Origin: Lepidurus packardi
Taxonomy: Eukaryota; Arthropoda; Branchiopoda; Notostraca; Triopsidae
Direction of reading: 5' to 3'
Length of the DNA stretch: 64,000 bases
Assembly (NCBI GenBank): GCA_023053545.1
Contig: JAKZAN010000049.1
Coordinates: 1 to 64,000, forward strand
Both the position numbers and the translations under genes were made by a program. Each line of letters opens with the position of its first letter. Positions within the stretch are counted from its first letter, which is position 1. The notes beneath the pieces were generated by a model. It saw only the letters and a list, made by a program, of their open reading frames with translations. It did no database searches and was not told the DNA's origin. This document shows, in pieces, positions 43,837 to 54,440 of the stretch.

Positions 43837-45093
43837 ATGGATCTCGAAGAAAACACAAGTAAATACAAGATTATTTTCATTAATTTGAGCTACAATTGTT
43901 ATTCTCTTTTAGATAGTCAACTAGTCCTTGCAACAGTTGCAGTAAAACAGTTTCTTGACCATGTTATTGAAGAAGAGTCAACTAGTGAATCTGAAGGAGA
44001 AGTAGATGATGACATTAATATTAATCTAGTCATTTCTTTTATTTCTCTTGGAAGTGAAACTCACCGTCGGCAATCTGGATATAAATGTGTTATTAAGTCG
44101 TATTCGGATGCGGACTTTTGGCGTCATTTTCGCGTGACGCGCTCAACATTTAAAAAAATCTGTGATTTGCAAGGTGATTCTGGATTTCTAAATGATGTTG
44201 TCTACCACGGCGGATATCAACCAGTATCTTTGGATACAATGCTATACATTACTCTCAGTTATCTTGGAAACCAAGGGGCCATTCGCCTCATCGCAGACAA
44301 GTTCGGATATTCGGAGTCAACTATCTGGCGAGTGGTGCAAACCGAGTGCCAATGGTTTTTTGACAATCAAGCACGTTTTATTCGATGGCCAACGAGTGAC
44401 AATGCACGCGCCATAGCTCGGAGGTTTCAGAAGAAGCGTGGTTTTCCTGGAGCTGTGGGAGCTATTGACGGTTGCCATATTCCTATTCACCCACCGTCTG
44501 CGAATAGAAGAGCGTACCTAAACTATAAACGTTTCCACAGCATCGTACTAATGGCAGTATGTCTCCCGAACAAATCGTTTTCATATATATTTACCGGATT
44601 CCCTGGTAGCTGCCACGACTCGTATGTCTTCCAGCGGTCTTCACTCTTCAGACGCCTAGATTCCGATAACTGTGGACAGATTCTTAATTCACAAAACTAC
44701 CACTTGATTGGGGACAGTGCGTTTCCATTGAAGAAGTGGTTGTTGGTACCGTACAAGTTTCAAGAAAACCTTTCTGAGTCCCAAAAATTGTATAATAAGA
44801 AACTGTCTGGCACCAGAATAGTAGTAGAACAAGCCTTTGGGGATTTAAAAATGAGATTTCGAAGATGCCAGAAGGTACATGCAACGGTAGAAAATAGTGT
44901 TAAAGTTGTTGTTGCTTCTTGTGTGTTACATAATATTGGCATAGAAAATGGAGACTTCTGTATTGGCCGCACTGTAAATGATGGTGATGGTAACAGTGAT
45001 GTTAATTTGCCTGAAAGAAATTTTGTACCCACTAACAGTGGACAAGCTAAACGAGAGTCTGTGAGGCAGAAACTTGCAAGAATATTCTTGTAG
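43837..45093 (+). CDS. Harbinger transposase (HARBI1-like)
   Basis: A 418-codon DDE nuclease that would excise and insert the element. An N-terminal helix-turn-helix-like region (STFKKICDLQGD, SESTIWRVVQTEC) is followed by the DDE_4 core: VGAIDGCHIPIHPP (first D), FTGFPGSCHDSYVFQRS (second D), HLIGDSAFPLKKWL, and GTRIVVEQAFGDLKMRFRR (E). It ends with the conserved ASCVLHN block. No stops. The N-terminus is unusual and may contain a small unspliced intron (acceptor TTTTAG near 43912). Confidence 0.9.
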   Translation: MDLEENTSKYKIIFINLSYNCYSLLDSQLVLATVAVKQFLDHVIEEESTSESEGEVDDDININLVISFISLGSETHRRQSGYKCVIKSYSDADFWRHFRVTRSTFKKICDLQGDSGFLNDVVYHGGYQPVSLDTMLYITLSYLGNQGAIRLIADKFGYSESTIWRVVQTECQWFFDNQARFIRWPTSDNARAIARRFQKKRGFPGAVGAIDGCHIPIHPPSANRRAYLNYKRFHSIVLMAVCLPNKSFSYIFTGFPGSCHDSYVFQRSSLFRRLDSDNCGQILNSQNYHLIGDSAFPLKKWLLVPYKFQENLSESQKLYNKKLSGTRIVVEQAFGDLKMRFRRCQKVHATVENSVKVVVASCVLHNIGIENGDFCIGRTVNDGDGNSDVNLPERNFVPTNSGQAKRESVRQKLARIFL

Positions 45094-45279
45094 ATGATTA
45101 TGGCACACATTGCTGCAGTTTCAGAACAAGATTAACATTTTCTGAAATCAAAATTTTATTTGGGTGTATATATAAGGAATGACTGTAATTACATTTTAAT
45201 TAAGCTACATTCAAATTGCATATTCTTTATAAAACGAACGTTTAGTCAATCAGAATCTGAAGATTCCCTCCTTTTCCTT

Positions 45280-46266
45280 TTTTTTTTTTTTTTTCCTTAA
45301 TACTTTGGAGGGCGTCACGCAATACTCCTACAATAGCGTTGGTTGCTGCCATGATTTCCTCGTGTCTCTTCTGCTTCTTTTCTTCTTTCTGCATATCTCT
45401 TTATTCTCTTCTTTTTAGTAACTGCGATCTCTGTTCGTGCGACTGTTCCAGGATTTCCATTATTTTCTCCGTCTTTGATGCCTTGGACGGTTTGATTTTT
45501 TTAAGTGGTCGTGACGAACCAGTCTCTAACGGGTCGTCCATATGATCAAACTCGTCTTCAAAAACTATACCTTAAGAGAATAAGATTTCATTGAATAATA
45601 CATGAAAACTTACCTGCGTTGCTCGTTGATGTTCCTGGCAAATTTCGTCTTAATTCACTCGGATTCTGTTCCTCTTTTAGAGAGTCACCGAGGTATACCG
45701 GGTGAATGTTGTGTCCCTCTCCTAACGAAGACATTTTCATAATAGAATTTCAATTACTATTATAATGATTAATTACCAATTATGTCCTGAATTTCCTCTA
45801 TATACGGTGGAGTATTCAGTAGTACGTCAGCTCCACTTCCGGTCTTCTCAGATTCTTTGACGTAAGTTTTGTACGCTTTCATTATATTTTGCCATTTTTG
45901 GTCGACTTTCAGTACAGGATTTTCTCCGAGGTAATACCCAGCCTCGGCCAGTGAATTTGATATAATTGTCCAGGTATGCTTTTTTCTGGTCTTGTTATCG
46001 CTCAAAGCTGACCAATGTTTTTTTACAAGACCTAATAAGGCAGTTAGCATTTGCGAAGAAATTTTGTTATAAAAATTACTTAAAAATAACCGCGTCGCCT
46101 TATCGTCTAGGGCTTTACTCGTTGCGCTTTTCTTTCCTATCCATATTGGCTTCTTTTCTTCTTCAACAAGGTTTGTAAGTTGACTCTGATGATTGTTAGA
46201 ATTCTCGGTCAGGACAAAGTTTTCTTCAACTTCCACAATTTCGTACACGTAGCTTTCCATACCCAC
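45280..46266 (-). pseudogene. Harbinger Myb/SANT-like accessory gene
   Basis: In Harbinger elements the Myb-like partner brings the transposase to the nucleus and to the element ends. Exon 1 (46266 to about 45770) has a trihelix/MADF-like domain with KHTWTIISNSLAEAGY and KVDQKWQNIMKAYKTYV. A second exon ends at about 45613 with a GTAAGT donor. A third (about 45570-45280) ends in a charged coiled coil, HEQRSQLLKRRE, stop, RDMQKEEKKQKRHEEIM. The in-frame stop in the last exon truncates only the tail, so partial function cannot be excluded. Confidence 0.7.
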
Positions 46267-46992
46267 ACAACGCCCGAATCCTGAGAAAAACAGAGAAAGG
46301 GGGAAAAATTCGTTAGTTTAAAATTAATTCGCTTAACAATAATAGACATTGATTTGCTTAAATGTACCTATAAAATTTCTTGTTAGCTTTCGATTCGCAT
46401 TTTTTTGGGACTGTTTCACTTGTAGTCCTACAACTGTACTGTAATATTAACAATAGTGGATTGGCTTTAAGTATGCAAAGTCAAGGTCAATTTTAATCGA
46501 AGTCACTTCACTAGGGAAATTACAATGGTGACGAAAAAGGGAGACTGAAGTGCTTTCGGTTTGCATTCCAATCTCACAGAAAAGAAACACAAAGCACAAG
46601 AGAATAAATTAAAAAGAGTGATTTATTCTTCCTGGAATGACCAATTGTATTGCAAAACATTTCCGAAACAAAGGAAGTTCTTCATTGTTCTTATTTGCTA
46701 CTCACTTTACAGGGATTACAGTAAAATAAATTTATTGCAGATTTATACACGATTTAAACAAGAAATAAAAATGGGAAAATACACAAGAAACATGATACAA
46801 AACCCAATGTTTACAAACAAATGGTAATGGGAGGGCTTTTGGGGACTCTTCCTAGTTCTACTGGGCTCTTGAACCCAGTAGAACTAAATGCGTTCTTTGC
46901 ATGAGGCGGGAAGCCATCCAGTTGAGCGGTTCACGTGAAAATGACAGTCGAGCTCTACTGGGTTCACAATAAAATGAAGGTTCACCCTAAAC

Positions 46993-49650
46993 CAGTGGTT
47001 CTTAACCTTTTTTCCATGCGGACCCCCTAAGTCGACCTAGAAAACCCCACGGACCCCCTTCCTATAAAGAGACATTAAACACATAGTATTACAGATACCC
47101 CTATGTAAGACCCTGTTAATAGGATTATTGAATGTATTACCGATTTACATTAACTATAATGAGTATTTATTTATCTTTGTTAAACGAAATTAACAGAATT
47201 ACATATTAAAAAAGAGTTCAGTGCGACACTTGCTGTTGCTTGGCCCCAATAAGGACATCAAACTGCGGCCTCGTCTTTGAAAGCGCAACGCGCATATCGT
47301 GCTGAACATCCAACCTTGTTCTGCTCTTTGTCTTAATGTTCACAAGAGTTGAGAAGCCAGATTCACAGAGATAAGTAGTTGCGAATGGAACAATCGTTTT
47401 CAAAACACGTTGAACAAGAAGAGGATAAACGCTTAACAAGGGACACCAAAATTCTGCACGGCTCTTCGAGGCGAATTCTATTCGGAGTAAATCTCTTGTA
47501 CGGAGATCGACGAGTTCATCTTTAGCTAGGTCTGCATCTGCGATACAATTTTCATCACAATCAAAGGGGTTTCGCATCCATAGTTCCGCTTTAGTAGCTT
47601 CAAGACAGAAGTAGTTATTGAAAGATTTCTGAAGCAAGTCTAAGTGAGCGCAGATCTCTTCTTTTAAAGACGACGTTATGGTACATTCTTCACTTGACTC
47701 GTCTTCATGAAGCGCGTCAAAAAGAGTTTGAAAATTTGCGTAAACCCCTGCCTCTATTCTCCTTTTCCATATAGGCAGCTTAGCTATCAAACTCTGCAGT
47801 TTTTCAGTTGCCTCCAGAATTGTTACATCCGATCCTTGTAATGAAATGTTAACTTCATTCATGTGGCCGAAAATGTCAGCCAAATAGGCGAGTCCATGAA
47901 CGAAATCTTCGCTTTCGAGTTGCACTGAAAGTGAGTTTTCTTTTCCTTTTAAGAAAGCTGCTACTTCTTTCCTCAATTTGAACAGCCGCTTTAAGATCTG
48001 TCCTCGTGACAGCCAACGTACCTCCGTGTGATAGAGAAGCACTTCGTACGCTGCGCCCATTTCTTGACAAAGTACCTTGAAAATGCGGTGATTTAGAGCT
48101 CTGCTTCTAATGAAGTTAATGATTTTAACCGCAATCGACAAAATGTCTTTCAACGTGTCCGGGAGAGTTTTCGCTGCTAAAGCATGTCGGTGTAAGAAAC
48201 AGTGAGTAACGCTAACCTGAGGTGCTTCTCTTTTCACCAAAGCAGCGAAACCGGACGTATTACCAAGCATTGCGGGAGCCCCGTCCGTGCAAATAGTCAG
48301 AAGTTTTTTCGTCCAATCAAAATTGTGTTTGGCAAAGAACATTTTTACCATTTGCAAAACATCAACGGCCTTAGTTGTTTCCAAAAGAGGCTCACAGAAC
48401 AGGAACTCCTCTTTTACCGCGTTATTATGCATATAGCGAACGAAAACGAGAAGCTGGCTACATTGAGCTATGTCTGTTGTTTCATCGAGTTGCATACTGA
48501 ATCGAAATGACGAAGCTGCCAATTCTTCGATGACTTGTTTTAAGATGTTGGAGGACATATCGACTATCCTCGAGTGTATAACATCATTTGATAGTGGAAT
48601 TGCTTCCAGCTTTCTTCTTTGATCAGAGCCACAAACTAGCTCGACCATTTCTAAAGCACATGGCTTTATTAGTGATTCACCAATAGTATGTGGCTTCTTT
48701 TCCTTCGCGATGCGGTACGCAACTTTGTACGAGGCTTCTAGTAACGGCTTGGACGAAACCGCAGCAAAACCTATCTTTGGAAGTGTTGTACCATTCTCGA
48801 ATTGGGCTCTTTTTGTTTGGAAAAAGGCTGCATCCTTTTTCTCATATTCTTGATGGCACGCTTCGAAATGTTCTTTTAGTTTCGCTGGTTTCATGGACCC
48901 GTTTGCAAGAACTTTTACAGTGGAACACAGAAAGCACTGTGGCTTTTGGGTTCCGTCTTTTTCAGTGATGTATGTGAAACCATAATTTACATACTCTTCA
49001 TTGAACTTCCTTTTCTTCGACATTTTCTCTTGCCCAATCTATTAAAAACAGCCAGTCGAAACCATGGTAAATCTTCCAGTCACATTTTAAGGTTTTGTAA
49101 TACTTAGGTTATTACGTTCATGTGCACTTTATATACTTAAGTAAACGCATAATACTCAAAATAACTGCTTTATAAGCAGATACAAATCTTACCTGTTTAT
49201 TTGCAATATTAGAAATAACAATATTCGAAGCGTAATAGTCAACAGTCTGACGCAAGCCTACGCAAACAAAAAGGCTGCTAAGGGGGCACTGTGGCGGTGA
49301 ATCAACAAAACCACGCTTGCTAGGGAGTGGAGGGACTGTCCCGTGTGCAATAACCGCTTATGACGGTCTAGTGCCGGTTCGGCAAAATCCGCACACGGAG
49401 CTCAAGCTTTTACGGTTTCTATGAGCCAGGCCATTTCGCGCTCATTTTAGGCGTTATATACGGACATCCACAAGGTAGCATGCTTTTCCAGAAAGAACAG
49501 AGCTATGGTTCGTATCACTTATAGCGAACAGCAACGTTTCTTTACGTGCAAAGGTTCTTGCCAGTATGAATTTCCCGTACTTCTCACGGACCCCCTAAAA
49601 TTTTCTACGGACCCCCAAGGGGTCCGTGGACCACCGGTTAAGAAACCCTG
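46993..49650 (-). mobile_element. hAT transposon inside the Harbinger element
   Basis: 2658 bp. Ends are CAGTGGTTCTTAACC at the left and (minus strand) CAGGGTTTCTTAACC at the right, with GGACCCCC repeats just inside both. An 8-bp duplication CCCTAAAC at 46985-46992 and 49651-49658 is the hAT signature. One gene, no damage noticed. Confidence 0.93.
47218..49023 (-). CDS. hAT transposase (ZBED5/SCAND3-like)
   Basis: 601 codons, full length for this group. An N-terminal BED-like zinc finger (CFLCSTVKVLANGSMKPAKL, then H...H) precedes the RNase H-like core with FRFSMQLDETTDIAQCSQL (D) and LTICTDGAPAMLGNTSGF (D). A helical insertion domain follows, then the C-terminal dimerisation region LCESGFSTLVNIKTKSRTRL. 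It would bind the ends of its own element and move it by cut-and-paste. All key blocks are present in one open frame, so it may be active. Confidence 0.92.
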   Translation of the reverse strand: MSKKRKFNEEYVNYGFTYITEKDGTQKPQCFLCSTVKVLANGSMKPAKLKEHFEACHQEYEKKDAAFFQTKRAQFENGTTLPKIGFAAVSSKPLLEASYKVAYRIAKEKKPHTIGESLIKPCALEMVELVCGSDQRRKLEAIPLSNDVIHSRIVDMSSNILKQVIEELAASSFRFSMQLDETTDIAQCSQLLVFVRYMHNNAVKEEFLFCEPLLETTKAVDVLQMVKMFFAKHNFDWTKKLLTICTDGAPAMLGNTSGFAALVKREAPQVSVTHCFLHRHALAAKTLPDTLKDILSIAVKIINFIRSRALNHRIFKVLCQEMGAAYEVLLYHTEVRWLSRGQILKRLFKLRKEVAAFLKGKENSLSVQLESEDFVHGLAYLADIFGHMNEVNISLQGSDVTILEATEKLQSLIAKLPIWKRRIEAGVYANFQTLFDALHEDESSEECTITSSLKEEICAHLDLLQKSFNNYFCLEATKAELWMRNPFDCDENCIADADLAKDELVDLRTRDLLRIEFASKSRAEFWCPLLSVYPLLVQRVLKTIVPFATTYLCESGFSTLVNIKTKSRTRLDVQHDMRVALSKTRPQFDVLIGAKQQQVSH

Positions 49651-49861
49651 CCCTAAACGGAAAACCCGTTGTCCAGTTCAGTTGACGATAAAATATGCCT
49701 TCAGTATACCCAGATAAAACATGACACCATCGTGTCTTAAGAATTTGCGTTTTAGGCCCCTAGGAGTGCTGTTGTTCTTCCTTAGGGCTTTTGTCCTATG
49801 GCTTTTGTTTACAAACATTGTTTATGTTTACAAACGTTGGTTGCTGAAAATTGGAAAAAGA

Positions 49862-51875
49862 TAATGAATAAAAGGAATATTAACAATAAAAAGCCTTGCC
49901 CGCATTGCAGCGAGCCATAACATTATTTAAGAAAAACTTGTTCAGAATGTAAGAAACCCACGAATTTTAAAGAAGTGATAAATGAAAAGTGGAATGGAAA
50001 GCTGCGAGCACGTTTTGACAATGCTTCCTTACAGCCGAACACATTATCGCGCTTTAAGCAGTCTATTTACAAACAAGTAAGTTTTTTCCTCCAAACAGAA
50101 CCCTATGAGTGCAGAAAAATGTGAAAACAAAAAAAACTATTTTACAGATGGCAAAATTAGAAGGTGTCGGTTACGCAAGCGTCTTGCTTATTTTAGGGCG
50201 AAAGCCTAGCTATAGAACAAGTTTCCTAACGTATAACGAAACTATTGAAAAAATTTTCGTGGAAGAGAAAAGCTGCAGGTCAAGGGATTTAAGCCAACGA
50301 GGCCATCGCATCCTTACCTTCCTGAAGGACGAGTACATTTCTGCAGTTGACAAGTACACTCTCAAGTTTAGTCATACAAATTTAACAGGCATTCGCATAA
50401 GATACTCTGTTTCATGCCATGTATGCCCTTATAATAATATTCTAAGTTTTGACATCTTTGTTACTTTCAGAGAGGATTCACAACCGCTCCCGGATTCAGC
50501 GGAAGCCATGGATGCAGTGGAAGTCTCGGCTGACGGTCATGTGGCTGACAAGGTAACTCTGTATTAACGTATTTGAGCGTTTTAATGTTTTAAATGTAGG
50601 AAGACGTAGATGAACTCCCAATTGATATAACGCATGAAAAAATTTTGTATACTCAGAAATCTGGTGTTCATGGAAGGGAGAAGAAAAAACGCACAAAAGC
50701 GAGGAAGGCTAAAGATACAAAGACATGTTCAAGTAAATATTGCCTTTTTATAAGTAACTATTTACTTACTTATAATATTAATTAGAGAAAGAAGCCAAAA
50801 GAACGAAAACGGCGGAAGAACATAGCAATCAAGTATAGCTACTCATAAATTAGTCTCAGCATTTCTTTAATTATTGATTCATTTCAGAAGACCTGGCAGC
50901 TGTCTATTTCGCAAGCAACCCATTCGGTTAAAGATAACCAAGAACTTGAACCTGAGCTTGATGTGGTAAGTACTCTGTTGAATATCTTTATACTAAATTG
51001 AGTAATAAAGGGTCATCGGATTTCTGACACATGGGACGTATATTTTTTTCCGTAAAATATTAGATGTTTGAATTTCCTGACATTCAACGGACGAATGACC
51101 AGCTGGAGCAGATCCACACCGTTGCCCTACTGACCGAAGTAAGCTTCCATTATTTTGTTGTTTTGTCTTCTAGTATTCCCAAATTGTTTTAGGAAAACGA
51201 GCCCGCACCGTCAAAAGATTTAGTCAGTGTTCCTTCTTTCGTGCCTGGTGCTAGAGAAAGGCAAAGCAAAGAAACTTTGGTTGTGAAGAAGCCTCTAATA
51301 ATAACGTACTCAAGTAATATTTCGTTTAGTTGATTCGTGCGTGTTTATTTTTACAGCATACATTTTAGAGAAGGGAGTGGTAAAAATCAAAATAGCCGAA
51401 GAGCAAGTCAAGCAAGTAAAAATGAAGAAATATTTATTTTGCATTTTCATTTATTCTTGTCCACTTTTAGAATAAGTGGAAGCTGACAAAAACATCAGGA
51501 ACTGAATCCGTGCTAGTAAACAACAAAGCCAGAATCGAAGCAGCAAACAAGATGCCAAAAGAAAAGCTTATTAAGGGAGTAAAACGAGATTTATTTTACG
51601 AGTAAAATCGGCCAGGTTTATGTATCTTCTGATTTTATTGTTCCTCGATGCAGAGTAATTTGCAGGTTATAAGCCCGTCAGCCGGAGAGAATCTCGGAAG
51701 GGCCCAAGACACACAAGCGGAGATCATGGTAAGATCAGTTGAATCACAGGCAGACGTTAGTCTTGATTGTCGTTTTAATGTACAATAGGTGATAGAATTC
51801 GAAGCGGAAAGATTACTGTCTGGAAGTTACGAAGTGAACCAGTGTGTGAACCAGTTATACATAAAGCATTCGTGA
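49862..51875 (+). pseudogene. KDZ accessory gene, about 12 exons
   Basis: Exon 1 (49864 to about 50083) starts MNKRNINNKKPCPHC, has a stop (TAA) after CSEP, and resumes with KTCSECKKP, so CPHC...CSEC would be a zinc ribbon. Further exons with clean AG/GT borders run at about 50148, 50471, 50600, 50787, 50887, 51063, 51193, 51371, 51471, 51670 and 51789, each supplying a short acidic or lysine-rich stretch. The last ends ...QLYIKHS with TGA at 51873-51875. I recognise no family. The exon 1 stop means this copy is probably broken, or that translation starts later (ATG at 50148). Its place in the element suggests a transposition helper (inference). Confidence 0.55.
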
Positions 51876-53489
51876 TCCTTATTAAATAAGTGTTAGCTTT
51901 TTATGATACTTACCTATGAATTCATCCTCCAATTCTTCGTCAGAATCGTCTTCCTCAGATGACGAGTCAGGATTATTTTCTACGTGCAGGTTGTGCTCAT
52001 AGACTGCACCTCGAAATAGTCTGATGGCCTCAGCTTTGCATAAAAGCGCATATTGCTTCCTTCTTGCAAGCAAAGCCCGCATGCCTTTCACTACCGTCTC
52101 CTCGCATGGCTGAGGCAAACTGTACCTGCCTGATTTGTAAGGCGGACAAACTTGATAAACATCAGTGTTTGTCAGGGCCTTCTCCTTCTCGCTGTAATAC
52201 GAAACGACATCCTCCATTTCTCTTTCAATTATGATACGTTCTTCTTGAAGGCGTTCTACTTTCGTAAAAAGCAAAATAGCTTTTTTCTTCGTCTGGCCCT
52301 CACCTAAGTTTTTTTTTAAGTAATTTTTTAACGAAAATGACTAGACGAATGAGAGCCTACCTTCAGCGAAAACGCATTCTTCTTCGTCTTCGTCTTGCCA
52401 CAAAGGAGGAAACCCGGTGGCATTCCCGACATAGTTTCGGAGTTTATTATACATAAAGATCTTGTGGTCCCATTTGTCCTTGACGTTGCGTATTTCCTTT
52501 CTTTTACGGTCGCGCTTTTTGCTTGTGTCTGTACAAAATTAGGGTTGAATAAGATTAGATAAAGGCTGGAAACAGGTTTTTAAAATGTGATTGGTACTCA
52601 GAGATAAAATGAACGCGCTTAATGGGAAACTTTCCTGAACTACAAATAAAACAAAATATTCCGAAATATTCCCAAATATTCCGAAGTGTATATATATATT
52701 TACCCAAAATTGCAAATCCCAGCTATTATATAGCACGCAATAAATATTATATGACACATTTACTGGAGTGGAAATTATTTACGTATTACACAGAAGCTTA
52801 AATAAACCCTGCAACATAATTACGACTGGCCATGCGAAACAATAAAGAAGCACTTCACCAAAGCATACTATGGTTACTTGAAAAGTGTTACCAAATTGCA
52901 ATACAGGAAGATAGCATATATTGTAAGAAATACACAAAAAGACGACACACAAAAGGTTGATTAATCTTATTTGAATAAAGGCTGACACAAAAGCTTTCCA
53001 GGTAATCACTCGCCAATATTATTTGGTAAAAAAACAGTACTTACCAGGACTGGCCGAACAATACGCGTATAATCACGAAACCATTCGGTTGTAGACTACT
53101 CTCCAATCGCGAATTCCATACGACACTGAAAATACTCAGACGTTAAATAGTCAGAGGTTTCCTACACGTATTCCAGCCGGAAGCAAAAAAGAACATAGAA
53201 CTCATTCAGCATAATTATATACTTCTATAAATTCAGTAAGTTTTCTAGTTTAAAAGTTACACTCTGGCATCATTAATAAGGGTAACCAAAAAATATAATG
53301 CGGGCCCTACAAGGTTGAGTCGTGTTTGTGATCTGCGTGCTTATTATATACAATACAGTGCAGAGCTTAAGAATAGCTAAATAATTTGCAGATCTTAGAA
53401 TAATGAAATAATTTGCATCTTAGAATAAGTAAAGCAACACAATTGGTCTGAATTAAAAGTAAGCAACTACATCACTTTAGCTGGGATAT

Positions 53490-54185
53490 TCTCAATAAAT
53501 TTCCTAACAGAAGTAGCATATGTAACAGTAGATCCCAAAAATGCCCTGTGCGCCTTCCAGAGAATTACCGGCTTTTGCGTGTAGGAGAAATTAAGGGACA
53601 ACTGACACGGTTTCTCCATATGAAAGAATGTAACACTTTTGAGCTCACATGTTCTCCGAAAGACCTCCAATACGCATAACTATATCGTTTTTAGCAAGTT
53701 TGACTCTTTTATAATAGTAGTTGATCTCAAAAAACGCCCTTGGAACCTTACAGGGTTGGCGGGCTTTTGCGTATAGGACAAAGGGAACAGTGACACAGAT
53801 TCCCCGATCTCAACGAAATTAACTTTTTTAGGGTCATATGTATCGAAAAAGTCTCCAATACGTATAAATTTATCGTTTTCAGCAAGTTTGACTCTTTTAT
53901 AATAGTAGTTGATCTCAAAAAACGCCCTTGGAACCTTACAGGGTTGGCGGGCTTTTGCGTATAGTACAAAGGGAACAGTGACACAGATTCCCCGATCTCA
54001 AAGAAATTAACTCTTTTAGGCTCATATGTATCGAAAAGGCCTCCAATACGCAAAACTATATCGTTTTCAGCAAGTTACAAGTTTGACTCTTTTATAATAG
54101 TAATTGATCTCAAAAAACGCCCTTGGAAACTTACAGGGTTGGCGGGCTTTTGCGTATAGTACAAAGGGTCTATAGTGACACAAGT
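53490..54185. repeat. ~189-bp tandem repeat in a KDZ intron
   Basis: Three clear copies of a unit containing TTTGACTCTTTTATAATAGT begin at about 53697, 53886 and 54074, with a more diverged copy upstream from about 53490. All carry GGCTTTTGCGT and CCAATACG-type blocks. No coding function is evident. Confidence 0.75.
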
Positions 54186-54334
54186 TTACCCAATTTTAAT
54201 TAATTCATTTTAAGCTGATACCGATTAGGGATCTCGTAAGTCTGGCGTTTGGAAGATAAAGACGAAAAAATTGGTATCCAGCCCTTTTTCGCCTTTGATT
54301 TTGACAAAATATGTGAAGCGGATCTCAGCCCTCC

Positions 54335-54440
54335 TGAGTCACGTGACATCACGCGACTGGCACGTGTTTGGCCACATGTGTTTGGCCACGTGTTTGGCCA
54401 TATAAAATATCCCACCCTGAGCAGGAAGACGCTCTTGTCT
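54335..54440 (+). promoter_or_regulatory. Candidate promoter: E-box cluster plus TATA
   Basis: TCACGTGA (54339-54346), CACGTG (54361-54366), CACATG (54373-54378) and CACGTG (54387-54392) precede TATAAAAT (54401-54408), with tandem TTTGGCCAC spacers. The arrangement looks like a pol II promoter reading rightward, antisense to the transposase intron it lies in. No gene behind it was identified. Confidence 0.4.

Larger units (their letters stand above)
43664..49700. mobile_element. PIF/Harbinger transposon (carrying a hAT insertion)
   Basis: Terminal repeats begin AGGCACATTTTATC and end GATAAAATATGCCT. They continue diverged inward with shared CGTCAACTG, AAGAACGCA and TTTACAAACA blocks. A 3-bp target duplication TCA stands at 43661-43663 and 49701-49703. 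The element carries the usual two Harbinger genes, transposase and a Myb/SANT-like protein, convergently arranged. Without the hAT insert it is about 3.4 kb. Confidence 0.85.
42213..49741. mobile_element. Element bounded by a 40-bp inverted repeat
   Basis: 42213-42252 and 49702-49741 are inverted copies (CTTAAGA.ACGATGGTGTCAT then ..TCTGGGTATACTG), differing at a few bases. Both contain TTAA at the outer edge (42214-42217, 49737-49740), which fits a TTAA-duplicating transposon. Without the Harbinger nest the element would be about 1.5 kb. The left side breaks the BEL gag and the right side abuts the KDZ terminus. The superfamily is not determined. Confidence 0.55.
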
